Shown: positions 42,986 to 51,303 of the stretch, one piece after another
How positions within the stretch are numbered: position 1 is the stretch's first letter
Layout of the letters: every line of letters begins with the position of its first letter
Source of the DNA: Microcoleus sp. bin48.metabat.b7b8b9.023
Lineage (GTDB): Bacteria > Cyanobacteriota > Cyanobacteriia > Cyanobacteriales > Microcoleaceae
Reading direction: 5' to 3'
Assembly (NCBI RefSeq): GCF_013299185.1
Contig: NZ_JAAFKG010000054.1
Location: forward strand, 1-52,275
DNA: 52,275 nucleotides
Notes under the pieces: generated by a model
Seen by the model: the letters and a program-made list of their open reading frames with translations, nothing else
Database searches by the model: none
Told to the model about the DNA's origin: nothing
Made by a program: the position numbers and the translations under genes

Positions 42986-43594
42986 TTAAGACTGATTGGA
43001 ATACATTTCGCGAAGTACCAAAGCCGGATCTACCCAGCGGCCGCCGTACTTCAATCCCCAATGCAGGTGAGGCCCACTCGTGCGCCCTGTCATCCCCACT
43101 CTGGCAATTCTCGCACCGGCCGGCACAGTTTGACCCTGCCAAATTTGCAGGCCGCCTTCGCGATCGATATAATAACGCCCGCCGTTAGCGGTTTGCACCC
43201 TACCTTTGAGGTGACAGTAGATGTGATCCCAATTTCCCGATCGCACTACCATACCAGTACCGCACCTGCCATCTTCCCAAACTTCCACAACTTGACCCCC
43301 CCACCAATTGCGGATGTAGCTGCCTTCCGGGGCCGCCATGTCCAAACCGTAATGAAAATCCCCGCCGCGGGGGCCGAAGGGGGAAGTATAGGCTTCAAAA
43401 CTTTCCACTGGGAAAGAGGCTTCCTGCCATAAATTACCCGTAGCGACGTTGCTTGGTGAGGTTTGCTGGGCCCGGACTAACTCCTGCCGCCATCCCATAC
43501 CAAGTAAACCAATGCCGATGGAAGCTGCTACCAGCAGCAGCGATTTGGGACGAAAAAAGCGTTTTACTGTTAGCCCGTTTGTAGAGTCTTGCAC
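42986..43594 (-). CDS. M23 family metallopeptidase (cell-wall endopeptidase)
   Basis: A LytM-type zinc peptidase of about 202 residues with one N-terminal membrane segment (SLLLVAASIGIGLLGMGW), so it is probably anchored in the periplasm and acts on peptidoglycan cross-links. Zinc and catalytic residues are H81 and D85 in DFHYGLDMAAP, and H176 and H178 in GPHLHWGLK. The start is uncertain: I favour GTG 43594, which has AGGAG 10 bp upstream; TTG 43654 would add 20 residues. Not clustered with division genes here. Confidence 0.85.
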   Translation of the reverse strand: MQDSTNGLTVKRFFRPKSLLLVAASIGIGLLGMGWRQELVRAQQTSPSNVATGNLWQEASFPVESFEAYTSPFGPRGGDFHYGLDMAAPEGSYIRNWWGGQVVEVWEDGRCGTGMVVRSGNWDHIYCHLKGRVQTANGGRYYIDREGGLQIWQGQTVPAGARIARVGMTGRTSGPHLHWGLKYGGRWVDPALVLREMYSNQS

Positions 43595-43893
43595 GATTTC
43601 TTGAACTCCTGAAAGTTGAATATATTTGCGAATGTGCGTTGTCTGATGTGCCAATTCGCTGCAAGATTGCCTCGCGTGCTCTACGCACTAGCGAATCAGT
43701 TGACCAACGTGTATCTTACTGCATACAGAACAGGTGTCAAGGCTCCGGGTTAAATGCTGCGGAGAAGGGAAAATTATCTGCCAGCCAAATTTGTGCTGCG
43801 CTTGAATTCGATCGAGCTTTTGTTGGACAGTATAGTAGTTCCAGGATTTTGGATCTAGTCTGAAATCTCAAATTTATAACACAACATCAAGCA

Positions 43894-44277
43894 ATGCTTA
43901 CCGAAATTTTTCCTTTTAGTTTTGCCATAGACGCAACTGCGATCGCCGGTGCGTCATTATGGTCTTTAGCCCTGTATTGGGGTCTGTCACCCATCACAGA
44001 ATGGGTAATCCTGCAACTCAACCGCTGGATGAATTTTGCCGAAAGATCCCTCTACACCTCGGAAGCGGAGTTTGAGAGAACCCGCCAAGCCAGAGAAGCT
44101 CAAAATGCCTTTTATGCTTCCCTGTTGAGCATTCTGCCCTTTTTGATTGTGGGCGGATTGTGCAATTGGGGCGTCGAATTGTCGCTGGGTACCAGTTGGG
44201 CAGTATCTATGGGGACGATCGCCTGTATTGGCGGTGGCGTGTACGAGCTCGGGCGCCGAGACGGCGAGGAGTCTTAG
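43894..44277 (+). CDS. Conserved hypothetical membrane protein
   Basis: A 127-residue protein with a first membrane segment (about 14-34), a charged middle helix (LYTSEAEFERTRQAREAQN) and two further hydrophobic segments (about 74-91 and 98-117) ending YELGRRDGEES. No domain is recognised. Upstream is a spacer of about 300 bp without visible features; downstream is a palindrome of the AGAAACCGGG family. Confidence 0.65.
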   Translation: MLTEIFPFSFAIDATAIAGASLWSLALYWGLSPITEWVILQLNRWMNFAERSLYTSEAEFERTRQAREAQNAFYASLLSILPFLIVGGLCNWGVELSLGTSWAVSMGTIACIGGGVYELGRRDGEES

Positions 44278-44311
44278 GCGATTTGAGATTTTGGATTGCG
44301 CGCGGGTGTTT

Positions 44312-44377
44312 AGAAACCGGGTTTTTGCGACAATATTTCGTTGTCACCCGCCGATTAGCTAAAAAAACCCGGTTTCT
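44312..44377. repeat. AGAAACCGGGTTTTT palindrome pair
   Basis: AGAAACCGGGTTTTT (44312-44326) and its exact inverse AAAAACCCGGTTTCT (44363-44377) enclose a smaller GACAA...TTGTC hairpin. It could end transcription of the preceding gene. Related single palindromes are at 45833-45847 and 45884-45898. Confidence 0.75.
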
Positions 44378-44446
44378 TTTGTCGAAGCGCGTAAGTCCTG
44401 TGCGATCGTTGCTATGATTGTTACTTAAAAATTAGGATGTAAAGCT

Positions 44447-44812
44447 ATGAAACTAAAGTGGTTAATACCTGCAATTATCTCATCTTTTTCAATCGCGATT
44501 GCTCCTGCCAAAGCCGCTGAAACCAGGTGCGGGTGGTTGCAAAATCCTACACCTGCAAATTGGTTCCTCAAAGATAAAGATGATAATTGGATTATCTCAG
44601 CACAAGGGGGATATCAAGCTAGAGGAATGGATAATCTTCCTCCTTTTAAGGACGATCAATATATCAAAACTAATGTCAATTACGGATACGGTTGTGCTTG
44701 TTTGATTGTGGTAACCAATAAGAATCTAAGGAGAATTATTACAATAGAAGGTGGCGAACAATTACCGCTTTCGACTTGTCGCAAAGATCCAAATTTGCCA
44801 AAAATTCGTTGA
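44447..44812 (+). CDS. DUF4087 secreted protein
   Basis: A 121-residue protein with a signal peptide (MKLKWLIPAIISSFSIAIAP, cleaved about AKA-AE), so periplasmic. TRCGWLQNPTPANWFLKDKD, then NVNYGYGCACL and the final STCRKDPNLPKI follow the DUF4087 pattern with four conserved cysteines (two disulfides likely). The function is unknown. The stop codon TGA directly abuts a MITE-like repeat (44813). Confidence 0.82.
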   Translation: MKLKWLIPAIISSFSIAIAPAKAAETRCGWLQNPTPANWFLKDKDDNWIISAQGGYQARGMDNLPPFKDDQYIKTNVNYGYGCACLIVVTNKNLRRIITIEGGEQLPLSTCRKDPNLPKIR

Positions 44813-44916
44813 TAAGCTGTTCCGCATCTAAATTGTATTTTTTGGGCGGGCTTTCTGGCCCACCTCACAAGACTTTTCTTAAACTTGATTATACAATTTA
44901 AATCCACTTCAGCTTA
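44813..44916. repeat. MITE-like repeat, TAAGCTGTTC family, copy 2
   Basis: 104 bp, the same length as copy 1 at 7763. TAAGCTGTTCCGCATCTAAA is at the left, with the shared GGGCGGGCTTTCTGGCCCAC hairpin; the right end TTTAAATCCACTTCAGCTTA has drifted. It begins at the base after the DUF4087 stop. Confidence 0.75.
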
Positions 44917-44925
44917 CCGATCGCA

Positions 44926-45756
44926 CTAACCGTAATTTGACTCAGGATGTTTTCCTAAAAGTCGTAGTTGCCGTTCGGTTGCAGTCGCAATAATTTCGGG
45001 ATTGAATTGCCACGGCCAAGGTGAAAATTTCTGGGCGATGTTGCGGTGGGAATAATGCACTTGCAGCATATAGCGACTGCGATCGAGTGTGGTATTTCTG
45101 CCGCCGGAGTGCCAAATTTCACTGCGAAAAAATAGCACATCTCCAGCTTTGCACACAACTGGTTCTGGCGAGTGTCCGTTCCAAGTTTCTTCACCGCGAT
45201 CGGGCTTTCTACCAGATTTGTGACTGCCAGGAATAATATAGGTAGGACAGAGGTCTTCTGTGATATCGCTGAGATAGAAATGGGCTGTACAAATCCAGAC
45301 AGGTAGTTGAAAAGTGCGATCCTCTCCGAGGGCTCCGCTAACGGCAAACACGCTTTCGGGTAGTGGGACAAACACCTGATCGACGTGCACGCGCCAACCA
45401 TCGTAACCGGGCCCACTTTTCCACGCAGTCATGCCAATAATGTGGCAATCGCTGCCCATCAATGCTTCTGCCAATTCAATGATACCAGGTCGATCGATAT
45501 ATGAAAGCCACAGGCGATCGCGATTGAACACGCATTTAAAATGTTTGTTCAACTCACTCCAACTGCTACCATCGAGTCCGAAGGGTTGCAGGCGATCGAG
45601 TGCTTCCCGTGCTACCGTTATTTCCGACTCGCCTAGCACACCAGGAATCAGCGCAAAACCATCTTCATGTAGTGCTGCTACCGCGCCCGCTGTATCCGAA
45701 ATGTCGCAAGTCTTTTGCTGATAGCTAAAAACTTCGCTTAAGGTGCTTGCGTTCAT
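44926..45756 (-). CDS. Phytanoyl-CoA dioxygenase (PhyH) family protein
   Basis: A 276-residue Fe(II)/2-oxoglutarate-dependent dioxygenase fold. The metal triad is visible as H124 and D126 in WRVHVDQVF and H216 in SEIWHSGGRN. R226 in TTLDRSRYMLQVHYS or a nearby arginine would bind 2-oxoglutarate. YIIPGSHKSGRKP is the typical mid-domain segment. The hydroxylated substrate is unknown; some relatives act in natural-product or lipid pathways. ATG 45756. The upstream spacer has two AGAAACC(A/G)GGTTTCT palindromes. Confidence 0.88.
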   Translation of the reverse strand: MNASTLSEVFSYQQKTCDISDTAGAVAALHEDGFALIPGVLGESEITVAREALDRLQPFGLDGSSWSELNKHFKCVFNRDRLWLSYIDRPGIIELAEALMGSDCHIIGMTAWKSGPGYDGWRVHVDQVFVPLPESVFAVSGALGEDRTFQLPVWICTAHFYLSDITEDLCPTYIIPGSHKSGRKPDRGEETWNGHSPEPVVCKAGDVLFFRSEIWHSGGRNTTLDRSRYMLQVHYSHRNIAQKFSPWPWQFNPEIIATATERQLRLLGKHPESNYG

Positions 45757-45832
45757 GATTCAAAGTTGAGTAAAGTTATTAACTGTTATTAAATTAACAC
45801 TAATTCTGACAGTTTCATGACGTGGAGTGGCG

Positions 45833-45898
45833 AGAAACCAGGTTTCTACGAAAATTTAGCGCCGAGGAACGATAAATCTAGAAAGAAACCGGGTTTCT
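45833..45898. repeat. Two AGAAACC(A/G)GGTTTCT palindromes
   Basis: AGAAACCAGGTTTCT (45833-45847) and AGAAACCGGGTTTCT (45884-45898) are 15-bp near-perfect palindromes in the divergent spacer between the PhyH and RecQ genes. The same motif recurs near 5408, 21213, 40140, 40309, 44312 and 51148. Confidence 0.8.
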
Positions 45899-45982
45899 GA
45901 GGTTAGCGTGCGACTGTACTTGTCATTGCAAACTAAAGTCCCGTCTGGTATGATTAATTTTTTAATTTGGCAACTAAACCAA

Positions 45983-47428
45983 ATGAAATACGAACCAGAA
46001 CCAACATTATTAAATCAAGCCCGCGCCGCCTTCAAAGAAATCTGGGGATACGACGACTTTCGGCCGCCCCAAGGAGAAATCGTCAGCAGTTTGTTAGCCG
46101 GGAAAGATACAATGATAATTATGCCGACAGGTGGTGGCAAATCAATCTGCTTTCAACTGCCAGCTTTATTACAAACAGGCTTAACTTTGGTGATTTCGCC
46201 GTTAGTCGCACTGATGGAAAATCAAGTGCAAGAATTGCGCGATCGCAATTTACCCGCTGGCCTCCTCCACAGTCAATTACCAGCACAGCAACGGCAACAA
46301 ACTATGCAATCGCTGCAACAAAACAAGTTGAGATTGCTGTACCTGTCTCCCGAAACATTACTTAGCAAACCTGTTTGGGCAATTATCAGTCAGCCGCACA
46401 TCCCAATCAACGGTTTAATATTAGATGAAGCTCACTGTTTAGTCCAGTGGGGCGATACTTTTCGACCCGCTTACCGCCGTTTGGGAACAGTACGGCCGGC
46501 TTTGTTAAAATCGAAGCCGGAAGGTAGTAAAATCGCGATCGCAGCTTTCACCGCCACCGCCAACCCCCAAGCGCAGCAAACAATCAACAAAGTCTTGCAA
46601 CTGCACAAGCCAGAAGCGTTTTTACTCAGTCCGTACCGTTCTAACCTGCACTTGCAAGTGCAAACTGTCTGGACACCCAGAGGGCGGAGACAACAGTTAT
46701 TAAATTTTATCAAAGCTCGACCAAAAGAAGCAGGTTTAGTCTACGTCCGCACGAGAAAAGATAGCGAGAATTTGGCGGATTTTTTGGCAGGTGCGGGTTA
46801 TAAAACCGCAGCCTATCATGCAGGTTTGAGTCCTGAATCACGCCGAAAAATAGAAACAGCTTGGCTGAATAATGACCTTAAATTTGTGACTTGTAGCTGT
46901 GCCTTCGGGATGGGAATTAATAAGGCGGATGTGCGCTGGGTTGTTCATTTTCAAGCACCTTTGCTATTATCGGAATACATTCAGGAAATAGGTAGAGGCG
47001 GACGGGACGGTAAATCATCGATCGCCCTGACGTTGATTAGCGAACCCACAGGCTTGCTTTATCCCGAAGACAAACAGAGAAAAGAGTTTTTTCAGGATAA
47101 ATTGCGATCGCAATATCGAGAAGCGCAGCAGCTAGCTAAAAACCTCCCAGTGAAAGGTAATATAGATGCAGTTTCGCGGGAATTTCCCGAAAGTGCGATC
47201 GCCCTTTCCATCTTGCACAGCAGCGGACAGTTAAAATGGGAAAATCCTTTCAATTATGTTATTAATAAATCTGCACAGAAAGCCGCAGAATCAAATTTTA
47301 CCGCCGCTGAGGAAATGGCAAAATATTTGAAACACCGACAGTGCAGGTGGCAATTTTTGTTGCAAGCTTTTGGGTTTGCAAATGAAGCTAAATCTATGCG
47401 GTGTGGGCACTGCGATAATTGTCGATAG
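45983..47428 (+). CDS. RecQ-like ATP-dependent DNA helicase (short form)
   Basis: A 481-residue SF2 helicase. It has YDDFRPPQGEIVSSLLAGKD (motif 0), MPTGGGKSICFQLP (Walker A), LDEAHCLVQWG (DEAH box), AFTATANPQ (motif III), YHAGLSPESRRK and VRWVVHFQAPLLLSEYIQEI with GRGGRDG (motif VI). It ends in a zinc-type RCGHCDNC. The RQC winged helix and HRDC domains of longer RecQ proteins are absent, as in short cyanobacterial forms. ATG 45983 gives MKYEPEPTLL; in-frame starts at 45908 and 45950 are possible. Confidence 0.9.
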   Translation: MKYEPEPTLLNQARAAFKEIWGYDDFRPPQGEIVSSLLAGKDTMIIMPTGGGKSICFQLPALLQTGLTLVISPLVALMENQVQELRDRNLPAGLLHSQLPAQQRQQTMQSLQQNKLRLLYLSPETLLSKPVWAIISQPHIPINGLILDEAHCLVQWGDTFRPAYRRLGTVRPALLKSKPEGSKIAIAAFTATANPQAQQTINKVLQLHKPEAFLLSPYRSNLHLQVQTVWTPRGRRQQLLNFIKARPKEAGLVYVRTRKDSENLADFLAGAGYKTAAYHAGLSPESRRKIETAWLNNDLKFVTCSCAFGMGINKADVRWVVHFQAPLLLSEYIQEIGRGGRDGKSSIALTLISEPTGLLYPEDKQRKEFFQDKLRSQYREAQQLAKNLPVKGNIDAVSREFPESAIALSILHSSGQLKWENPFNYVINKSAQKAAESNFTAAEEMAKYLKHRQCRWQFLLQAFGFANEAKSMRCGHCDNCR

Positions 47429-47471
47429 AATTGACAATTAGACTAAAAGATGTTAGGATGAAAGATGAGAC

Positions 47472-47606
47472 GGCGGTTGAAACCGCGGCTATACAAACGA
47501 TGTCAGCCGGACGCCGACTAAGAGAGGATAACGTAATTTTAATTGCCTTTGTCTTCAACCCGCGGAGGCGGGTTTTGTTCGTATAGACGCGGTTTTAACC
47601 GCCCTG
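47472..47606. repeat. GGCGGTTGAAACCGCGG palindromic element
   Basis: GGCGGTTGAAACCGCGGCTA with TACAAAC at the left pairs with GTTCGTATAGACGCGGTTTT and AACCGCC at the right. An inner CCCGCGGAGGCGGG hairpin is present. Related arms are at 5440-5484 and 55-69. It lies just upstream of the rluD-like start. Confidence 0.75.
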
Positions 47607-47638
47607 TCTTAATAAAGACAAAAAATCGTCAACAATAA

Positions 47639-48604
47639 ATGATAGAAACAGAGACTACGGCACAGATATATACAGTTGAAAATACAGAGGAATTCAATCA
47701 AACTAATGTCACTCAGCGATTAGATATTTGGCTGTCAAACCAGATTCCAGATTTATCCCGATCGCGAATCCAAACTCTCATATCACAAGGCAACGTCAAA
47801 GTCAACGACGAAACCTGCACCTCGAAAAAAATATCAGTCAAAACGGGCGATCGCATCCACATCACATTACCCGAAGCCCAGCCCACAAAACTACAAGCCG
47901 AAGCAATTCCCCTCGACATCCTCTACGAAGACGACAGCCTAATAATCATCAACAAACCAGCCGGATTAGTCGTCCACCCAGCAGCCGGCCATCAAGACGG
48001 CACCTTAGTCAACGCCCTGTTAGCCCACTGTCCCCTCGCAGAAATCGGCGGAGTTCAACGCCCCGGAATCGTCCACAGATTAGACAAAGATACAACAGGT
48101 GCGATCGCGATCGCCAAAACCGACATTGCCCACCAAAACCTGCAAGCCCAACTCAAAACCAAAACCGCCCGCCGCGAATATTTAGGCGTAGTTTACGGAG
48201 TTCCTAACGCCGAAACAGGTACAATAGATTTGCCGATCGGTCGGCATCCTACAGACCGTAAAAAAATGGCAGTAGTACCAGAAGAAAAAGGCGGCCGCCC
48301 CTCCGTTACTCACTGGACAATCAAAGAAAGAATCGGCAACTATTGCTTAATCCACTATCAATTAGAAACCGGCCGCACCCATCAAATTCGCGTCCATACC
48401 GCCGAAATCAAACATCCGATTGTCGGCGACCCCATGTACAGTTCCAACCGTTCGATCGGCGTTAATTTAACCGGACAAGCCCTCCACGCATGGCGCCTGC
48501 AATTGCAGCATCCGTTAACTGGAGAGTTGATTGAGGCGATCGCGCCTTTACCCGATCAATTCAACACCCTGCTAAAAATATTGCGCCTGCGAGCTCATAT
48601 TTGA
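47639..48604 (+). CDS. RluA/RluD family RNA pseudouridine synthase
   Basis: A 321-residue enzyme converting uridine to pseudouridine, probably in 23S rRNA. An S4 RNA-binding domain (about 22-80: RLDIWLSNQIPDLSRSRIQT) precedes the catalytic domain with PGIVHRLDKDTTG; D149 is the catalytic aspartate. The later LETGRTHQIRVH and GDPMYS segments are diagnostic. The RluD-like length and S4 domain favour RluD over RluC, but the target positions cannot be set. ATG 47639. Confidence 0.93.
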   Translation: MIETETTAQIYTVENTEEFNQTNVTQRLDIWLSNQIPDLSRSRIQTLISQGNVKVNDETCTSKKISVKTGDRIHITLPEAQPTKLQAEAIPLDILYEDDSLIIINKPAGLVVHPAAGHQDGTLVNALLAHCPLAEIGGVQRPGIVHRLDKDTTGAIAIAKTDIAHQNLQAQLKTKTARREYLGVVYGVPNAETGTIDLPIGRHPTDRKKMAVVPEEKGGRPSVTHWTIKERIGNYCLIHYQLETGRTHQIRVHTAEIKHPIVGDPMYSSNRSIGVNLTGQALHAWRLQLQHPLTGELIEAIAPLPDQFNTLLKILRLRAHI

Positions 48605-48632
48605 TATTATGTTCTGTCAATTACCCGCAACA

Positions 48633-48693
48633 AAGGTTCGTAGTGAGGACTTTAGTCCTCAGAAAGAAGGACTAAAGTCCTCACTACGAACCA
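48633..48693. repeat. GTAGTGAGGACT palindromic repeat
   Basis: AGGTTCGTAGTGAGGACTTT and AGTCCTC pair with GAGGACTAAAGTCCTCACTA and CGAACC: a complete, near-perfect copy 29 bp after the pseudouridine synthase gene. The rest of 48694-48969 shows only an AAAACTCAA(G)ACTC-type minor repeat. Confidence 0.9.
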
Positions 48694-48969
48694 ATCGGCC
48701 TTGATTCGGAAACTATTTTAAAATTATCGGCGTTGATCGGCGTTAATCTGCCTGACATATGCGGTTTTTGTATCAAGTAAAGATTTATGCAATGAGTCTA
48801 TTGCTCGGTGCCGAACTTCTTCCCTAAAAAATTATGAGTCCTGAGTTTTGGATTCCGAGTTTAATAAAAAACTCAAACCTCAAAACTCAAGACTCAAAAC
48901 TCTCTCAGCTTAAAAACTGATAGATTCAGTCGATCGCCCGACACAAACAATAGTACCAAGCAGTATCAA

Positions 48970-49725
48970 TTAGCGGCGAGGAACCATCGTGGCAATATTG
49001 ATATTAGCCAGAGGTACGCGCTGCGGCGGAGTAGCAGGCATGGACATATTCCGAGCCATATTCAAATAGTTTGCCGGATCGCCAGCTTTCGGCTGTAGTT
49101 CTTGAGGCACAAAACGGCGCACCGTTGACTGCCAAATGACTTGTGGGAAACCAAGCTGCGAGCGGTGGTACGCACCGTAGCGGGGTGTCTTCAAGTTGAA
49201 AGGAGTTTCCCCTCCAACACGCTGAGGCAAAATTCGGCGTTTTTGGTAAGGAATTGTATCGTAGCCGAAGTTGTCCAGGTACTCATCGCTATTGACCAAC
49301 TCGTCAATAAACCCTTGAGGCCCCTTGGTTGCAACCACGATCGACCAAGCAATCTTTTCGCGATCGCTGTACACATCCCGGCCCAAAACGCGCTGCACGC
49401 ACATTTCCACAAACCGGTAGTTGCTGTTAGTTTGGTAATTCCGTTCCAAGAAAGGAGCAGAAGTCGCCAAACCGCGAATGAAATCCCGCACAGTAATTTG
49501 GCCGAACTTGAGTTGCGACTCCAAAGACGTTTGGCGGTTGCTCTTCAGGATTTGGTGTTCGCTGTATATCTGGCGATATCCAGCCCAAATCAAGTTTTCC
49601 ATGTCCCCGGACGAGAGCACATTTTCAGTTGTGAAAACTCTGGGCTGCTCGTCGCCCCCTACTTCATAACCAGCAACGCGCTGGTTTTGGCTTTTGGGGG
49701 CGTAGCTTAATAAAGGAAGCGCCAC
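48970..49725 (-). CDS. cpcG: Phycobilisome rod-core linker polypeptide CpcG
   Basis: A 251-residue linker that attaches phycocyanin rods to the allophycocyanin core on the outer thylakoid surface. The PBS linker domain fills residues about 15-190 ([77 protein letters not shown]). The start is GTG at 49725 ([14 protein letters not shown]), supported by GGAG upstream and the typical ALPLL N terminus. It lies 320 bp downstream of the cpcS-type lyase gene on the same strand. Confidence 0.93.
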   Translation of the reverse strand: MALPLLSYAPKSQNQRVAGYEVGGDEQPRVFTTENVLSSGDMENLIWAGYRQIYSEHQILKSNRQTSLESQLKFGQITVRDFIRGLATSAPFLERNYQTNSNYRFVEMCVQRVLGRDVYSDREKIAWSIVVATKGPQGFIDELVNSDEYLDNFGYDTIPYQKRRILPQRVGGETPFNLKTPRYGAYHRSQLGFPQVIWQSTVRRFVPQELQPKAGDPANYLNMARNMSMPATPPQRVPLANINIATMVPRR

Positions 49726-49882
49726 GTTAAAATCTCCGTTATCTCAAATTTCAGAAATAGTTGACACCGCGAGCTGCCAGCATAACGGATACAACTAACC
49801 AACATACAGATTAGGGGATTCTCGCAATCTAAATCTGATTTTCCTGAATTTTTGCAACAATCTGTAACATTTGTTGACCTTG

Positions 49883-49928
49883 AAGGAAGGAAGAAGGAAG
49901 AAGGAAGAGGGAAGAAGGAAGAAAGAGG
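49883..49928 (+). repeat. GGAAGAA purine-tract repeat
   Basis: A run of imperfect GGAAGAA units on the plus strand, in the cpcS-cpcG spacer. Confidence 0.85.
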
Positions 49929-49965
49929 GATCGTTCCCCGAAAGTGGATCTATTGGCCCATAAGC

Positions 49966-50000
49966 GAGGCTCTGCCTCCTCAAACAGGAGGCAGAGCCTC
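49966..50000. repeat. 15-bp perfect hairpin between cpcS and cpcG
   Basis: GAGGCTCTGCCTCCT and its exact complement AGGAGGCAGAGCCTC are separated by CAAAC. It lies 46 bp after the cpcS-type stop and 240 bp before cpcG. There is no T-run follows in either direction, so it could attenuate or stabilise transcripts rather than end them. Confidence 0.75.
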
Positions 50001-50045
50001 CGTCAGAGCATTCCCAGGCAGAGCCGGGAAGCAGGAAGTCGAAAA

Positions 50046-50642
50046 CTACCAGCCCAGAGCCGAGTAAAACTCGCTAGCAACTGGCTCCTTCTCGGCGGCG
50101 GTCGCCACTGCATCCGAGTCTGGTTCCACTCGAACTTCCGTACAAAAAGTCGATGTGCTGAAACCGCCAAAGCGCTTTACCGCACTTGTCCGCATCCGCA
50201 CGTTCGGAGTCGCAAACCAAAAACGCTCGATCGAACTCATCGTCTCATATTCGGTAATCAGCAGCAGCGCATCCTCATCATCCATCTCAAAACGGCCAGC
50301 CACCGGCGTAATTTCCGCATAGCCCCGTTCCCGCAACATCAAACCCTGCCGCGGATTTTCAGGATCGGGGACGATCGCGAATACCGTAGACCCTTTATGA
50401 TTCTCATCATCCTTATCCCACGCCATAGTGCCGTGCCAAGTCACAAACGCTCCCCCAGCAGCGCGGCTCGGATCGACCTCGTGCATCTGGCAAATCTGGG
50501 CCACCCGATCGTCATCCGCACCGAGGGCTGTTACCTGAATATTTGAATCCCCAATCTCCGCTTGGCGAAAAGCCAGATGGTGAGTGCTGCGCTGCGATCG
50601 CCACTCCCCTGCACTGCTCACAAAAAACTCCATTGCATCCAT
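50046..50642 (-). CDS. Phycobiliprotein lyase, CpcS/CpeS family
   Basis: A lipocalin-like protein of about 198 residues that attaches bilin chromophores to phycobiliprotein cysteines. MEFFVSSAGEWRSQRSTHHL at the start and the middle TWHGTMAWD and MLRERGYAEITPVAGRF are CpcS/CpeS landmarks. SSIERFWFATPNVRMRTS near the C terminus is also typical. ATG 50642 (MDAMEFFVSS) follows AAGGAG; the longer frame to 50732 is unsupported. The exact subgroup (CpcS, CpcU, CpeS) is not resolved. It is divergent from nblA and upstream of cpcG. Confidence 0.88.
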   Translation of the reverse strand: MDAMEFFVSSAGEWRSQRSTHHLAFRQAEIGDSNIQVTALGADDDRVAQICQMHEVDPSRAAGGAFVTWHGTMAWDKDDENHKGSTVFAIVPDPENPRQGLMLRERGYAEITPVAGRFEMDDEDALLLITEYETMSSIERFWFATPNVRMRTSAVKRFGGFSTSTFCTEVRVEPDSDAVATAAEKEPVASEFYSALGW

Positions 50643-50753
50643 ACAAAATAGCTCCTTTGGCTTAGGCTTCCCGGTTTTTATCCCTGTTTTATGATAAAGC
50701 TCCCCCCACTTAGATGTACTTTTGCGGCACAAATTAGTTTCAAAATGTGTACT

Positions 50754-50793
50754 TTGGACATATTGTCAAGCAGATGTTATGATAGTTTACAAT
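50754..50793 (+). promoter_or_regulatory. Possible nblA promoter
   Basis: TTGGAC (50754-50759), 18 bp, then TATGAT (50778-50783) is the best sigma-70-like pair upstream of nblA. An alternative TTGTCA/TACAAT pair (50763/50788) has a 19-bp spacer. No NtcA box (GTA-N8-TAC) was found by eye. The leader would be about 85-90 nt. Confidence 0.3.
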
Positions 50794-50876
50794 AGAGGGA
50801 ACACAACAAAGTCTGCGAAACGTCATTCCGATCTATCTCGCATGGATCTCACGTAACAAACTGGAGGAGCGATTTT

Positions 50877-51047
50877 ATGGATATGCCTACAACCAGCCTC
50901 AGCATGGAACAGCAGTTTAAATTGCAAGTGCTGCGCGAACAAGTCAAAACATTGAGTCAAGACCAAGCTCAGGAATACTTGCTAGAAGTGATGCGGCAAA
51001 ACATGGTCAAAGAAAACCTGTTAAAGTATTGGATGAAGAAAATGTGA
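50877..51047 (+). CDS. nblA: Phycobilisome degradation protein NblA
   Basis: A 56-residue protein read from ATG 50877 after a strong GGAGGAG site. SLSMEQQFKLQVLREQVKTL (about 7-26) and SQDQAQEYLLEVMRQNMVKE, then NLLKYWMKKM, match NblA along its whole length, including the conserved QEYL and MxxNL segments. NblA is an alpha-helical adaptor that brings Clp protease to phycobiliproteins during nitrogen or sulfur starvation, causing bleaching. It is divergently placed 235 bp from the cpcS-type lyase gene. A hairpin follows 80 bp after the stop. Confidence 0.95.
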   Translation: MDMPTTSLSMEQQFKLQVLREQVKTLSQDQAQEYLLEVMRQNMVKENLLKYWMKKM

Positions 51048-51127
51048 ACTCTTTTAAAACTTCTTCTCAAAAAAATCAGCGACTTGTATCTGCAAAAAGT
51101 ACGATCGAGCTTTTAAACATAAAAACC

Positions 51128-51162
51128 AAGAATCCCGGCTCCTCCAAGAAACCGGGATTCTT
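51128..51162 (+). terminator. Hairpin downstream of nblA
   Basis: AAGAATCCCGG (51128-51138) and CCGGGATTCTT (51152-51162) are exact complements with a 13-nt loop. The sequence after it (CAGTTATATTAT) is only mildly T-rich. It is also akin to the AGAAACCGGG palindromic family, so it may be a repeat used as terminator. Confidence 0.5.
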
Positions 51163-51182
51163 CAGTTATATTATGTCCGAAT

Positions 51183-51243
51183 TGGTTCGTAGTAAGGACT
51201 TTAGTCCTGTGAGGGATGAGGACTAAAGTCCTCACTACGAACC
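51183..51243. repeat. GTAGTAAGGACT palindromic repeat
   Basis: GGTTCGTAGTAAGGACTTTA and GTCCT pair with AGGACTAAAGTCCTCACTAC and GAACC. The arms differ (TAAGG against TGAGG), showing drift from a perfect palindrome. It lies between nblA and pstB, which are convergent. Confidence 0.9.
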
Positions 51244-51303
51244 AATTTGATTGTAGTCGTTGGTGTAGCGTGATTGTTTCAACCTGTTGGAGACTCCGGC
51301 AAA

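Noticed and set aside
47728..48207. 159-codon frame overlapping the pseudouridine synthase gene
   Set aside because: It is low-complexity (S, R, P, H rich), out of frame with a confidently identified enzyme, and typical of a frame shadow.
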